A stretch of 64,000 bases of DNA from Perca fluviatilis. Taxonomy: Eukaryota > Chordata > Actinopteri > Perciformes > Percidae. The stretch is from the NCBI RefSeq assembly GCF_010015445.1, contig NC_053112.1, positions 32,209,583-32,273,582 of the forward strand, read 5' to 3'. The notes beneath the pieces were generated by a model. It saw only the letters and a program-made list of their open reading frames with translations. It did no database searches and had not been told where the DNA came from. The stretch's first letter is position 1; the number at the start of each line of letters is the position of its first letter. The translations under genes and the position numbers were made by a program. Shown here in pieces: positions 50,301 to 62,860 of this stretch.

Positions 50301-53300
50301 AAGATGCTCTTTACTTCTTTAATGGAATAACTCATTTTATATGCAACATTAAGTGTATGATAGGCTCCAGTATTTGCACTGTATAGATAACGTAAATATT
50401 TAAAACATTATCTTGATAGCAAGTATACTGACAACTTTTTTTTTTTTTTAACAGTACCTTAATAGAAAATCCCTAATGAATAAATGATTATCGTTAAGTT
50501 CTGAAGTTCAGTGTGATCTCACTTTAGACACAACTTTAGAGATAAGAGGCTTGCCTGCCTGCTCTGAATAGGCTTAAGGTTCGACCAGGCAGACATATTT
50601 AATGACCTCTATTATGAGAAAAAGACCGCAGTGCTGTACAGTTGTGTTCAAGAGCAGATGCTCACCATTTGTTTCCAGGAAACGTGTAGCATTTTTTTCC
50701 GTGTGTATTATGAAAGTCTCTTTTGTATCTTTTCAATGTTGGAGGAAGAGAAAAAAGGTGGATACATTACCACTTAGTGAAATATAAATGCCGCCATGTT
50801 GTTCAACAGAGAAATTCAAATGTGTCATGAAAAATATATTGTTTTTGCCATAAAATCTTGATGCAGGATTTTACTAAAACATTTCGACAAGTGGTTTCCA
50901 TTAATGAAACAAACAAGCAAACAAGTATTCAGTGCATGGGAAACACAAGCCAACAGACAGACCTCTCTGCCAACATGGACCAGTCTGTTTGGAGGCTTCA
51001 CAAAAGTATAAATATTGGATATTTAAAATAAACAATTGATCGTCTCCCCTCATTCATTCGTAACATTTGGATATTCTTTGCTGACTGAGCAGTTTGTTGT
51101 GCTTGGTGTGCTGCCATACATAAAGAAAATGTTGTTTGCTTTGTCAGTCAGGAGAGACAAAGAAAATGATGAATTCACCGATTTCTATTTAACGATGGAG
51201 CACTGACTGAAAGCAGCTGAACTGCAGCCCTGTTTCAATTAACAAAATAGTAATAACATGGTAATTGTGTTACATTTGTATTCCAGGAGTGCTACATCAT
51301 AATCATTCCTGCTTTAGTAACTCACTGTCCCCTAATCTTATTACTTGAATCTAATCAATGTAATATGTCTCATCCATCTGTTATGCCTGGACCTTACTGT
51401 ATCTCTGTGTCTGCCCTCCACAGGTACAGAGCTGTGGCCTCCTGGAGCAGGGTTCAGGGAGTGGGCATCCCTCTGTTTACAGTCGTGGAGATTGTGTCTA
51501 TTTGGTTGCTGTCACTCGTCCTGGCAGTACCCGAGGCTATCGGGTTCGACATGGTCACCTTCGACTACAGGAACAAGACCATGCGCACCTGCATGCTTAA
51601 CCCCAAGAATGACTTCATGGTGGTACGCTATCATCCTTTTCTTATCATTTTTGGATAAGGAAATTGCTGTTTAGTGCTTTTGTGTCCCAATGTTTTGCTT
51701 GTATCAAGGCCACGATGAGCTGTGTAGTACATTGTGTCAAAGTACTCATAGAGGAGGGATAGTTGAATTTGCAATAACGAGGCAAAACATTAGTGGAGTA
51801 ACGAAATAGGAAACGCACCTTAAAGTGAAAGCACAAGTTTGGCCTAATGTTTCTCTTTAAAAGCGTCTGTTGTTTGTTTTGGAGTCAATGAGCGTTTTTA
51901 ATTTCATTTTTAATGTGCTATTTTGGTTATAGGGGCATGTATTTTTAGATATAAATATACCAACCTACAGATACTTAAGGAGTAGTCCCCCCAAATTCAC
52001 CTATCACGCCAGTATTTAAGTATTTGATGCTAAAAAGATTTCGAGTGGAGTATCACTTTAAGAAATAAACCTGGTCTACTTACTGCCTCCATGTGTTTGT
52101 GGCCCTTTTCACATCCTTGGAGCACATAATTGATTACAGGCCAAGTACAATTACTGAGACCTGAAATCTGGGGCCTCAAGCTGAGCCACATGTGTCTATC
52201 TATTCCATATGCACAAAATTGGAGTAATCTCTCCTCATCCAGAAAACGGCCATATGGGTCGATTGTGCAAGCAGCTAATAACGGCCGACAATTTTGTTTC
52301 TTGTTAGGCAGCAAACTCTCGTGGCTGTAGTAATTATCACTAGAGCAAAAGAGGAAGTTAGGTAACAAAGTATAAGAGGGCCAAATATTGCATAAGGAGG
52401 TGGGTTTGAGGGGAGAGGGGGGGAGGATCAAACAAACACAGGAGACTGTGGTTTGTGTCCAATGTGAAACTAAATGTTAACTGTAATTTTGAAATTAACC
52501 AAAGTTTTATGAACCTTATATACCAATAACCTCTGTGACATCATGTTACGTCCTCATTTTAGTAGTTTTACGTGGCTCACTTTAAGTCAATCCCTGACGT
52601 TTTACTAACTATAACTAAAGCCCTGCGATCCAGTTCCCATACTAACATACTATTAAGTATGCCAGAAAAAGATTTAGTATGTCCCAGTACATGGAATGTC
52701 AAATGCAGTATGCCAAAAATACTGGGATGTTCCAGTGCAGTGGTTCCCAACCTGGGGTCCGGGCACCCCTCAGGGGGGCGGCAAAGATCACAGGGGGGGG
52801 GGGGCGCAAGTCTTTATCTGGTTTGGGGTTGAGGTAAAAAAAATATATATATTTGCACATGTTACACAAATTATGATAATACACTAGAATATACAGTATA
52901 ACGTATACAAAAGTCTGTTTTTCTTAGACATGAGTAGGGGGGGCGCCAAGGAAAAAAGATTGGGAACCACTGTTCTAGTGCATCTGGTTGGATTTTGCAG
53001 TATGCAAGCCAGCATGCTTTTCAAGCAATGCTATGAAGTAGTATGTCCTATTTGTATGCACGCTGCATGCAACAGTGCATACTTTGTAAGTTATAAGTAA
53101 AAAGAAAAATAATGTGATTCAGAACTCAGACAGTATTTTTGTTGCCTACACTTAACTAGTTCCCTTTCACAACCTCTACTATGTGTTCAAAACTGCGCCA
53201 ATTATGTTAAATAGAAGGGTCACAGGACTGAGGTCACATGATTAAACCACCACCCTGCAGCAAAGTCATATGTGCTGTTTTGGGAGTCTTTGGACGCCTA

Positions 53301-54374
53301 CCTACTGTGTAATGTCGTTAAGGTATGAGGATGTGTTGGTAATGGTACTGGAGTACAGGGGTAGTCTGGTGGTGGTTTTCATGTCTAAGCTGTGGTGAAA
53401 AAAAGAAATCTAACAAAAATGTAACTTACTGGTTCACATGTCCTTGTTTCCCTGTAGTTCTATAAGGATGCAAAGGACTGGTGGATGTTTGGGTTCTACT
53501 TTTGTGTACCACTGGCCTGCACCGCTGTGTTCTACACTCTGATGACCTGCGAGATGCTCAACCACAGGAATGGCAGCCTTCGGATAGCCCTCAGTGAACA
53601 CCTCAAACAGGTCGGACAATACTTCTAAATGATAAAAACAAGCTGTTAACTGTAATAAACCCACATACAGTCTGGTGTTTATTTCACTAAAAGCAAAAGA
53701 ACATTTGTAATGTGACGATATCTAATGCAACTTTTTGAGAGAGTAAAATTACTCCATATTGGCTCAATCAGCAGTGTTTATTCCATGGTTTTAACCTCTA
53801 ACCTTCCATACACAAACTATTTCATCTCCTCACTAATGGTGGAACGAAATCTGTTGTTTCTCTCTGCAGAGACGTGAGGTGGCCAAAGCTGTCTTCTGCC
53901 TCGTCCTTATCTTTGCCCTGTGCTGGTTCCCACTGCACCTCAGCAGGATCCTGAAGAAGATGGTTTACTACCAGGATGATACGATGCGCTGTGAGCTGCT
54001 CAAGTGAGTTACTGGTAGAACAAACCCTCTGACGCAAAAGTTACAGGTCTATAGGAAAGAGTGTATGTAATTGTACATGGCATGGCACTGTTTTGATTTG
54101 ATTTTGTTTTAATGCTAGTTCCGATTCCTGGTCAAAATGAAAACAAGTGTGTATTTCTTATTATCAAAAAAATAAATAAAAATAAACAGAAACACGGCTG
54201 ATTCTGCCAGACATGTTTACCATTAAACATTATTTTTTATTATAATCAGCTTCTTCTATTTTCAGTTTCCTGTTGGTCATGGATTACTTTGGTCTCAACC
54301 TTGCAACAGTCAACTCCTGCATAAACCCCATTATCCTCTACTTTGTCAGCAAGAAGTTTAAAAACTGCTTCAAG

Positions 54375-54414
<40 letters not shown>

Positions 54415-55361
54415 GATTTTGTCTGGCCAATAGAGCAAACAGTGAACTCAGGCCTTTTGTCCATGACACAGAGGCTGTGATTGTGATGACATTCCATGAG
54501 CAACATGTAAAAGCAGTCCGAAGATGTATGTATTCACTTTGTAGGGCTGAGGTCACATACTGCAAATTTTTGTCAAACAGACCAGTGCAGGAGATAAACC
54601 ATGTCTCAAGATTGCACGTTAAAGGATTTTTGGGAGGGAGGTAGCAAACGAGCAAACAAGAGAATACCTGCTCCTAAGTATGGAAAATCCTCTTGGTAAA
54701 AATTGCTATGTTAAAGGAACAGTTAAAAGTTTTGTGAAATGCACTTCTTTGGTTTCTTGCTGAGGGTTAGATGAGAGGATCTAGATCTAGAGAAGAACTG
54801 TCATGTCTGTATGATAAATATGAAGCAGCCTCAGCTGGTTGGCTTAGCTTAGCATAAAGATTGGAAATAGAGCGACACAGCTAGCCTGGAAGTCACTGCT
54901 CTCTATCAAAAAATATTAAAAAAATATAAAAACTTGTCGGATTTCCACTTCTGCTGTTGTGTGGATTAAACAAAAGATTTAAAGGTGCTGGCAGATGGAT
55001 TTTCTTACCTTTGGACATAGCTACGCTAGCTGTTTTCCCTTGATATCAGTCTTTATGCTGAGCTAAGCTTACCGTCTCCTGGTTCCAGCTTCATATTTAA
55101 AGGAAAAATACGAAAGTGGTATCAATCTTCTCATCTAGCCCCCGACAAGAACGCTAATACGTGTATTTCATATGTTGAACTATTCCTCTAAAATGTTTTC
55201 TCTCCCTTCACATGTTCCTCAAGTCGTGTTTGTGCTGCTGGTGTTACTCTGACAACCAGCTGAGCAGCATCGGACCCATGAACGGCACCAGTATCCAGTG
55301 TAAGAGCCCAGAGCCCAACAATCTCCACACTGATCGCAGCATCAGGAAAGACAGCGACTGA
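46878..55361 (+). CDS. ednra: Endothelin receptor type A
   Basis: A plasma-membrane class A GPCR for endothelin peptides, coupling mainly to Gq; in vertebrates it acts in vascular tone and in neural-crest patterning of the lower jaw. Coding exons: 46878-47345, 49540-49667, 51424-51622, 53458-53610, 53870-54003, 54266-54374, 55224-55361. All junctions are GT/AG and in frame, giving 442 aa (human EDNRA 427). Visible: a signal-peptide-like start, N72 sequon, GNAT in TM1, SLALGD in TM2, C174 and C255 for the extracellular disulfide, DRY 198-200, CWFP 334-337, NPIILY 381-386, and palmitoylation-type cysteines C399-C404. [27 protein letters not shown] and PMNGTSIQ, plus linkage to tmem184c, favour type A over type B. 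A second ATG (46890) gives 438 aa. Which teleost paralogue (ednraa or ednrab) is undecided. Confidence 0.95.
47346..49539 (+). other. ednra intron between first and second coding exons
   Basis: GT...AG intron of 2194 bp. It contains a complete small hAT MITE (49108-49448). No other gene is seen; the frames are short. Confidence 0.85.
49108..49448. mobile_element. hAT MITE in ednra intron
   Basis: The ends TAGAGCTGCAAAG and GGTTGCAGTACTA are inverted with few mismatches, and many AATCGATTAAT-type subterminal motifs are present. The flanks are an identical 8-bp duplication, GTGTGAAT (49100-49107 and 49449-49456). Confidence 0.92.
49540..49667 (+). CDS. ednra: ednra second coding exon: extracellular loop 1, TM3
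   Basis: Acceptor TTTTTCCACCAG; residues 157-198 plus two bases of R199; donor AG|GTCAGT. It carries C174, K182 (a ligand-contact position in the family) and the D of DRY. Confidence 0.95.
49668..51423 (+). other. ednra intron between second and third coding exons
   Basis: GT...AG intron of 1756 bp, AT-rich. No mobile element or gene is recognised. Confidence 0.85.
51424..51622 (+). CDS. ednra: ednra third coding exon: TM4 and extracellular loop 2
   Basis: Acceptor CCTCCACAG; completes [14 protein letters not shown]; contains C255; donor GTG|GTACGC. Confidence 0.95.
51623..53457 (+). other. ednra intron between third and fourth coding exons
   Basis: GT...AG intron of 1835 bp. It holds a 235-bp hAT MITE (52738-52972). 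Confidence 0.85.
52738..52972. mobile_element. hAT MITE (CAGTGGTTCCCAA type) in ednra intron
   Basis: The ends CAGTGGTTCCCAACCT and AGATTGGGAACCACTG are inverted. The flanking TTCCAGTG (52730-52737) and TTCTAGTG (52973-52980) match at 7 of 8 positions. It includes a run of 12 or more G. Confidence 0.88.
53458..53610 (+). CDS. ednra: ednra fourth coding exon: TM5 and intracellular loop 3
   Basis: Acceptor TTTCCCTGTAG; residues 266-316, ending ALSEHLKQ; donor CAG|GTCGGA. Confidence 0.95.
53870..54003 (+). CDS. ednra: ednra fifth coding exon: TM6
   Basis: Acceptor TCTCTGCAG; starts RREVAKAVF and contains [13 protein letters not shown]; donor AA|GTGAGT. Confidence 0.95.
54266..54374 (+). CDS. 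ednra: ednra sixth coding exon: TM7
   Basis: Acceptor CTATTTTCAG; contains [19 protein letters not shown]; donor AAG|GTACAC runs straight into a CA microsatellite. Confidence 0.95.
54377..54410. repeat. (AC)n microsatellite at an ednra splice donor
   Basis: About 17 AC units start at intron position +3 of the intron after the TM7 exon. Confidence 0.96.
54712..55191. mobile_element. Dispersed MITE-like repeat in ednra intron
   Basis: The left end TAAAGGAACAGTTAAAAG and right end TTGAACTATTCCTCTA are imperfectly inverted. The internal motifs TTGGCTTAGCTTAGCATAAA and ATGCTGAGCTAAGCTTACCG are typical of a very common teleost repeat. A second copy is at 56571-57140. Confidence 0.7.
55224..55361 (+). 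CDS. ednra: ednra last coding exon: cytoplasmic tail
   Basis: Acceptor TGTTCCTCAAG; codes [16 protein letters not shown] and HTDRS, with a TGA stop at 55359-55361. Confidence 0.95.
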   Translation, partial: SCLCCWCYSDNQLSSIGPMNGTSIQCKSPEPNNLHTDRSIRKDSD

Positions 55362-55468
55362 TCTTTCACCTGAGGACTATTTTCAAGCTCTTCCAATTAC
55401 CCAGCAGCTTTTAAAATACAACCAATGCACACCCCAACAAAATATGTACATCAACAACTTTTTCAGAC

Positions 55469-55474
55469 AATAAA
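55469..55474 (+). terminator. Candidate poly(A) signal of ednra
   Basis: AATAAA 108 bp after the stop codon. Endothelin receptor transcripts often have longer 3' ends, so a later signal may be used. Confidence 0.3.
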
Positions 55475-56570
55475 TGCACATCCTTAGAACCACTGAAGCA
55501 ACAAATGATCCTGGCAGGGATGGATTGGGAACTGGAGATAAAAGGAACAAACTATGGATGTGGCGCACAATGCTCTGAAGTTGCCAGAGTCTCTCAGCGG
55601 GCTAAACTTCCTAAGACAAACTTTTTTTTTGTATTCCCACACCCACAACAGTGACGCTGTAGCGTGAGAGAAGAAGGGGGAGAGCGGGATGAGGAGGAGG
55701 ACTCTTTAACAGGATGCAGCTGAACGATGACTATAAATGACTCTCAATCAGTAGCAGAGCGTGCTATTCCTGTAAAGGGCAGCACTACTGGGAAGGATGC
55801 ACAAAGCTACAGGAAGGAAAAAGCAGACTGCTCGCTGTCAGAGGGAATGATAGGAGACGAGTATGTGCTGTCCCCAGGAGTTCGCTACTCACTGACTGTG
55901 GAAAACAGGAAAGCATGTTACCGATTCGAACAACTTTCAATTCGAACAAAATCATTTTCCATAAAACATGCACGTGGTTGCAGTGTATTTTACTCACACT
56001 CATTATTCATTGAGCTACTTTGTGGTATAATTAGAACATTTTGAAGTTCATTTGCTTCCTACTGCTTAACAAAAACATTTTTTTCTGATTCATCAGGTAA
56101 AGAGGGAAAATGTCTCTGAACACAAAGATACATCCCTTCATTGGAAAAAACAATTATGTTTCATGTAATCCTGATCCACAGACTTCCAAACGTTTGGTTA
56201 GTAATCCAAAAATGAAAGATTTCAGAACAGAATCAAGACTGGTCAGAATAAGCCAAAGTACACTGGCACAAAATCAATTTTCATATCTCATGTCAAGCAA
56301 ATGATATATATGAGGTAATGCATTATGACAGATCAACAGAAATGGATAGGAATGAGCTCTTTTGTAAACACTGTGAATTTTAACAGATATAATCAACAAT
56401 AATTGTGACTTTTATGCTTGTATAACCAATGGACTAAATATATATGTATAGTGTCCACTTTTATAAAGTGTTATATTGCAGTAATAATATGTATTTTACT
56501 CAGATAACATTACCTGCGTAATGACATAGGCAAATGAGTTTTTCATGGTGGTGTTAAACACTCCAAATAT

Positions 56571-57140
56571 TAAAGGAATAGTTTGACATTTTGGAATATA
56601 CCCTTATTGGCTTTCTTGCCAAGAGTTAGATAAGAAGACTGATAGCCCTAACATGTCTGTACAATTACAAAAAGCCAGAGATGGTTGGATTAGTTTAGCA
56701 TAAACACTGGAAATGGTTGAAACAGCTGGCCTGGCTCTGCCTTGAGGGTGGCAAAATCCACCTGTCAGCTCCTCTAAAGCTCACTAATTAACTAGTTATA
56801 TCTAGTTGGTTTAATAATTATGATGAATTTGTGTTTTTTGTGGGTTAGCTACAGCCAGCAGCCAACAGGCTGTGCAAATTACTGTATAGTCATCAGCTAA
56901 CCGGCTGCTTGCAGCAGCTAACCGGCAGAAACCACAAGAGATGTTACGTGTTTAGTGAGCTGCTAGCAGGTGAATTTGGTTACCTTTTTGACGGAGCCAA
57001 GCAAGCTGTTTCCTTGTCTTTACAAACTTCATGCTAAGCTAAGCTAACCGGCTGTGGGCAGTAGCTGCATAATTTAACATAGAGTGGTATCGACCTTCTC
57101 ATCTAACTCTTGCCAATAAGGACATTTGCCAATACAATTC
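56571..57140. mobile_element. Second copy of the dispersed MITE-like repeat
   Basis: It starts TAAAGGAATAGTTTGACATT and includes CTTGCCAAGAGTTAGATAAG and ATGCTAAGCTAAGCTAACCG, like 54712-55191. An inverted CATCTAACTCTTGCCAATAA occurs near the right end. Confidence 0.7.
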
Positions 57141-57249
57141 AAACCATTCTTTTTGTGTTGAAATCATATTCAGCTACCAAAAACTATACTGCCTTATACT
57201 ATTTGATATGTGAATACATGTAAGCATGTGTGTTTGACTGTGTTAGCAT

Positions 57250-57252
57250 GTG

Positions 57253-57306
<54 letters not shown>
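57250..57306. repeat. (GT)n microsatellite
   Basis: About 28 GT units with one GTGCGT interruption near the start. Confidence 0.95.
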
Positions 57307-57307
<1 letters not shown>

Positions 57308-59825
57308 TTGTGCTGTGTGTATAATTGCCTGCACTTCTCTAGTTGGAGTGTTTTGCACACTTACGTACAGAAGAACAGGCGATATCTGTACTGTTTTTAT
57401 TTTACCACTATCCATCGGCGCCATTCATAATAATCTTTAGAAAATGGAATTCATATATGTTTGTTGTCATAGATGCTGCTGCTTATACCAATAAATCAAT
57501 TTCCATCTCTGCTGCATATAAGGAAACCATGAGGTTTATTTCACCATCATACTAATATTGGTTTCTCCGCAAAGTCGAGGGGGCCCCTTCTGTTTTTAAT
57601 CTGCGTCTGTGAGAAAGAGGCGTCTGGCAGTGATTTGAAGCACACTGTGACCTGCTTGGCAACTGAGCCCTTAGGGTTGCTAATGTCAGCGGAGAGGATG
57701 TGAACAGCTTGGATGGTGGGAATCTGATACATAAAGCTCACTTCTCATCTGTGTTGCCAAAAAGAGGACCGAGGAAAGCAAAGTTTGACCCTTACTCAGC
57801 CGTGTTTTAATATATATCAGCGTCGATGTGGCAGAAGGATTGTATACATTTTGCTTATAAACAATGTCATAATGGTCATAAATAATAAGATTTCTTTTCA
57901 ACTAAACACACTTCAACTACGGTTTATTTATTGCAATAAGCTTTTTTTTGTCTAAATCCATTAAATAAATCAGTAGTTGCATCAAGACTGAGTCTGAGAA
58001 CTTCTCACAACGTTAATTAACTCGGGATTACGCTCTCAAACCTCTCAAAAAGAGACAATGACCAGAGCCACATAATCCCATACACAAAATTGAAAAACAC
58101 CCAAGACCAACAGAACATTGCAGCAACCGTGGCTTTATCGGACGTTGGCCTGTTATTTGTTTCAGCGGGACGGCGATAGAGCTCAACCAGCTCATAAACT
58201 TTATGGTCCATATTCCTCATATCAAATCATGCCACAATCAGGTTGGAGTAACCCTGAAAAAATACAGAACTGTTGAAAACTTTGGCTGCTCAGGCAAAGC
58301 ATGTCACGGTTCAATGTATCAGAGAATAGAAAAGAATACAAGTAGGTTGATACATACTGAAACATATTCATGCTTTTCTGGGAAGTGAGAGGGAGAAATC
58401 AGAGAGTTTGAGAGAAAGTGAGGGAGAGGGAAACAGAGTTTTAGCTCTGTGGAATTTGCTGGGAACTTTGTCTCTTGCCAGGGGTGAATTGAATGAAGCT
58501 CAAAAACAAATAATAAAGGATCTCAAAGGTCCAAAGTGCCTCTCCATGCAGAGCTCATTCAAATTTGGTTGTTGATACAGAAAATATGTTCAAGACCAAT
58601 CAATGTTCCAGACAATAACAATGGAAGGCTGCTTTGCAAGAACTTTTTCTCTGTTAGGAAATAAAAGAAAACATGATTTTAACTTAAGCTTTTGATTACT
58701 ACTCATTCTCAACTAGATACTTACAGTATGATGACAGTGAATCGTGTCCATTACTTTGGTTGTGAGGGACGTCATCGTGAGAAAACAACATGCTTTTCTT
58801 TTCTCTCTTTTTTAAACTAGACTTTAAATATATGTTTTTTGGCTAAACTTTTAACATACATTTTTCAATTACATGAGATATCCAATTTATTATTTAATTC
58901 ACAGAAAATCATTAAAACACTTTCCATTTTATCGCCACACCATCAATACTTACAGAATCAATTTTTAATTGCTAATCCATTTTAATTGCTAATACAGTTA
59001 ATTGAAACATTCTTTTCATTCATCAAAACATGTTCATCAAAAATGAAATAATAAAAACAATTTTACAATCTTCAAACTTTTTAAGATTTTGATTTGTGGA
59101 TAGCCAAGTCTTTAAAATTGCTCAATTCCCTATAAAATCAAATATTAAGCAGTCCACACAAAGATAATGGTGGATAGGAGTTCAGTGAACCACAGATCAT
59201 TTGGATGTGCACTATGTCTTGCTGTCACATAATCAGTTCTCAGAGTTTCTTGACACATTTTCAATCCATGACCTACAGCGAGTGAATTTAGTGTCACCAA
59301 GGCTGGAGTATCAACCAGGCAGAGTGGACAACTGATCCCAACTGAAAGCTAAAAGCTCCAGATTTATTGTGTGTGGTTTGTGCGATTTTACAGGAAACTT
59401 TTTAAACACTATAGCACAATATTAACTGACCTAATAAGGATCTGCTCTGGAGGTCCTGTCTTAAAGAAGGTCCATTTGTGAAAATCTATTTTTAAGACCT
59501 TCATAGAAACACCAGTGTGTTTATATTGCCATACCCCGTCTATCAGATTGTGGCAAAAATAGGAGTATGCTGACTGGTAAGGTAAATCTATTTACAATAA
59601 ATATCAACATAAAAAAAACTGTACACAATTACTTCCTTCCTTGTATCTTCTTTTCTTATATCATTATATTAAGGTAACAAATATCCATAGTATCAGGATA
59701 CATTGTGAATCCTAGGGGATGTTTTACTAAAGCCCTTTACCTCTACTGCACAACCTATGCGATGTTTGTTGTTATATACAGTACTTTTTTATCACTTCCT
59801 TTGTGCTACTAAACTAAACAACTAC

Positions 59826-59919
59826 ACTAAACTAAACTAAACTAAACTAAACTGAACTGAACTGAACTGAACTGAACTGAACTGAACTGAATTGAACCGA
59901 ACTGAACTGAACTGAACTA
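59826..59919. repeat. (ACTAA)n / (ACTGA)n pentanucleotide array
   Basis: About 5 ACTAA units followed by about 13 ACTGA units, with a few substitutions near 59891-59900. A single A-to-G change separates the two blocks. Confidence 0.95.
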
Positions 59920-59994
59920 TGTGGTTTGGTAAAGGCCCAGCAGCTCCTTTTTGCCCTGGGGCCTCCAAGCAATCCAGCCATGAGTGTCACCCAG

Positions 59995-60180
59995 TGTAGT
60001 CTCGCATTGCCAGATCTCCACAGCACCGTGTCAGCGGTGGAGTATGGTCTGGCTATGGCACTTATTTCTACTGGTATAAGGGGAAAAACTCTGGCTTGTT
60101 TGTAATTCTTTGAGCCAATCACAACCTTCCTGAGCAACGTTAAGCCCTGAGGTCGGAAATAGCAGAAGGGGATGGACATC
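59995..60180 (-). repeat. Dispersed repeat, second copy
   Basis: On the - strand it reads GGAAGGTTGTGATTGGCTCA, then AGCCAGACCATACTCC and ends TCTGGCAATGCGAGACTACA. It is related to the 3' half of the repeat at 32880-33378. Confidence 0.55.
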
Positions 60181-62335
60181 CGTTGTGTCAGGATTTATCC
60201 CAGCAATGTGCAGCCGTTGAGCCAGACTACACACAGTGACTGAGTAAAGTACTTTTGTTATGACATGTACTCTACTTCAAGGATAAGGCTGGCAATATTC
60301 TAAATGTTCATTATTGTCAACAAATGACGTCACAAAAATATACTTTTACTTAAAAAAAAAGCTAAATAATTTTATGTTAGTCAAATAGGAATAAAAAATT
60401 TATATTATTTGGGGACTATATTTTTAGTCCCAGGTTTGTCCTGGTGAGTTTTTACAGCAGCAGGACAGTGTATGTGGAATTGGGTCCAAATAAGAGCTAG
60501 ATTGCCTTACATTCATGGTTATGTGGGAACATGTGGCTCATTGATGTATTTTTAATAGTTGTTGGACAACAATGGAGGTCCATGGCACAGAGGAATAAGC
60601 TATATCAGGCTTTGGATACACACAATATCCTTTAAAGAGGCTTGTTTTTAAATAACTGCTGTTCATGTTGTATGAGCTTCTTTGACTGCATCCTACTCCA
60701 CTTAGGAAGTGTTCAGACTCACTGAGAGTGTTTATTTCAGTTCATCTGTTCTTGAACAACAACATGACACAAAGGCCTATGGCAGACGTATTAAGATAAA
60801 TAAGTAATTGCTGAACAATTGCAGACTTGTGTATTCCTCCGACAAAGGAGGTGCACTTTGGCTGATACATTATATCTCAGGAATCAGACAGTATGTCTCC
60901 TCCTTTGTTGTGCATTGATTATTATAATTCTTCAGACCTATCCATTCTGCTTATCCCATCTATGCGTTTCCTGCCAGGCACATACTGCACAATGTACTTA
61001 CCCTACAGTTATGGCTACGATTCAGTGAGACATAATGGACGCCACATCCCTTATGCTGAAATATGTTTTGGGTCTGATCAAACACAGCATATGTTTATCT
61101 ACCCTGCCCTTACATGGCTGTACCCTGTATGCCACTTTGCATGGCAATCCCTCCAAGCTATCCACCATGGCACTCGCTTGCACGACTTGTGGCAAGGACC
61201 ATTTCTAATTCATAAAAGCCAAAAGGATCAATTCAAAATTCATGAACAATCTGTCCTGCTACAACCAGTGATTTCTGTGACTGTGGGGCAGTAGAGACAT
61301 GGAGCAGCAAAAAGGAAAGTTCTGCCTCCCCTCGTTTTGACACGCAGACACAAATAAACTGAAGCATGCGCACATACGCATGTTCACAGGAGCAAAAGGT
61401 AAGGAGGAGGTTCTGGTATTTTTTATTACTTTGTTAATGCAAAATTTAGATTGAAATGAATTGCTATTGGAGTTCTGCATTCATGAGATGAATGCTTTTC
61501 TAACGGGAGTGAGCAATGGGTGGTGGTCATTTTTTGCTTCAACAGCCAGTAAATATTTTTACGTATAAAATCATTAAACCTTATCGGCATACCTGTTTAT
61601 TGAATTTAACTAACTTAACTTTAAAAACAGGAACAGTTTCCAATTCCTATTTCATTTAGCTGCTTTGGTTTCAGGGTCCTGGTATTGTGCATATTTTTCT
61701 CACTGTCACATCGCCATCACTTACTGGGACATTTGAATAGAATAAAACCATTGTTACTGGGAAAAAGTTGAATTTATAGACACTGAATACTGACGCTAAG
61801 TACAGGCTGTCCACAATTTCAGTCCAGAACTGCAGCTCTCAAAAATCTTGTCAAACAAGACTCAATGTACAAGAGGAAATAGAAGCAGAATTATCACATG
61901 CATTCGTCTGATATGTTGTATTTTTGTCCAAATCTCTTGTAAAAATGGATACTACTTTGTCCATACAATTACTTGGGGTGGTTTCAGAGTATACAGACTA
62001 CTTTAGGCCAGGCACAATAAATAGTTTAAGAGGCACAGATTCCTTTATAGGTGTGCCATTTCAAGGGAAATGGGCTGTAAAATAATTTATTTGCAGATGG
62101 AATTGTGATGCCTCCAGTAACCTACTAATTGCATAAACAGCCCAAACAAAGGGCCACATTTCCACAAGGTCTGGATTTGCCTACATGTGATTTATTAAAC
62201 AGTAAACATGGGGACAAGTCTGAATCTACTACAATGGATTTTAGTATCTTGGTAATTGTTAATTCATATTGCCATCTGCTGGCGAAAGCACAAACGTGAT
62301 CAATGAGAACGTAGTGCAACCAAACTAGCTACAAG

Positions 62336-62860
62336 TAACGTCAGACTCTCCATTGCACCAATCAGATTCTAGATTGTAGGCGGGACTACATCTGAAGCAA
62401 ACAGCAGGAAGTACGGGAAGTACACGCTCAACAGCAATTACTTTTTTGGAAACTTTTACTAGCGCAAACCTACTAAAAAAACCGTAAGGTGTTAATTCGT
62501 TTAAAGAGACGGTTTATATATCAGTGAGGAGGTTTATTTCATTGCGGTAGGCATTGAAATACTTTGAACGGGTCAGACTGGATCATCTGCTTTGTTTGTT
62601 TACATGGTGAAACAGCTGACAAGCTAACGTTAGCATCCTAGCTGGGCAAAAATAATCGAGTTAAATGAGCTAAAGGATCCAGCAGTATTGTCCTCATGAA
62701 TGTAACTTAACATTAGTGAAAGAGCCAACGTATCTGTGCACTAGTGGAGGGTTGTCTTGGGTGAAAGTGCGCATAGTTAAATAAATGTGTCGAGCGTTAG
62801 TTAAATAGTTTGGTCACTGAACCTGCGGGCAGCTTTAAAGGCCCACATCTTCATGTCAGT
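62336..62860 (+). promoter_or_regulatory. Probable tmem184c promoter and 5' untranslated region
   Basis: It sits directly upstream of the tmem184c start. It has a CRE-like TAACGTCAG (62336-62344), a CCAAT box in ACCAATCAG (CCAAT at 62358-62362) and a nearby GGCGGGAC. No TATA box is clear, as is common for housekeeping-type genes. The transcription start is not fixed. Confidence 0.4.

Larger units (their letters stand above)
55475..62335. other. Spacer between ednra and tmem184c
   Basis: No supported gene in about 6.9 kb; the first part may be ednra 3' untranslated sequence. It contains a MITE (56571-57140), a GT microsatellite, an ACTGA pentanucleotide array (59826-59919) and a dispersed repeat copy (59995-60180). 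The 133-codon frame at 60893-61294 has no recognisable domain and is not called. Confidence 0.5.

Noticed and set aside
54273..54644. 123-codon frame continuing the ednra TM7 exon
   Set aside because: It is exon plus intron read-through across the CA repeat. The correct product splices at 54374 to 55224, as the conserved cytoplasmic tail shows.
60893..61294. 133-codon open frame on +
   Set aside because: No recognisable domain or family match, no splice context, and composition like the flanking spacer. Probably a chance frame.
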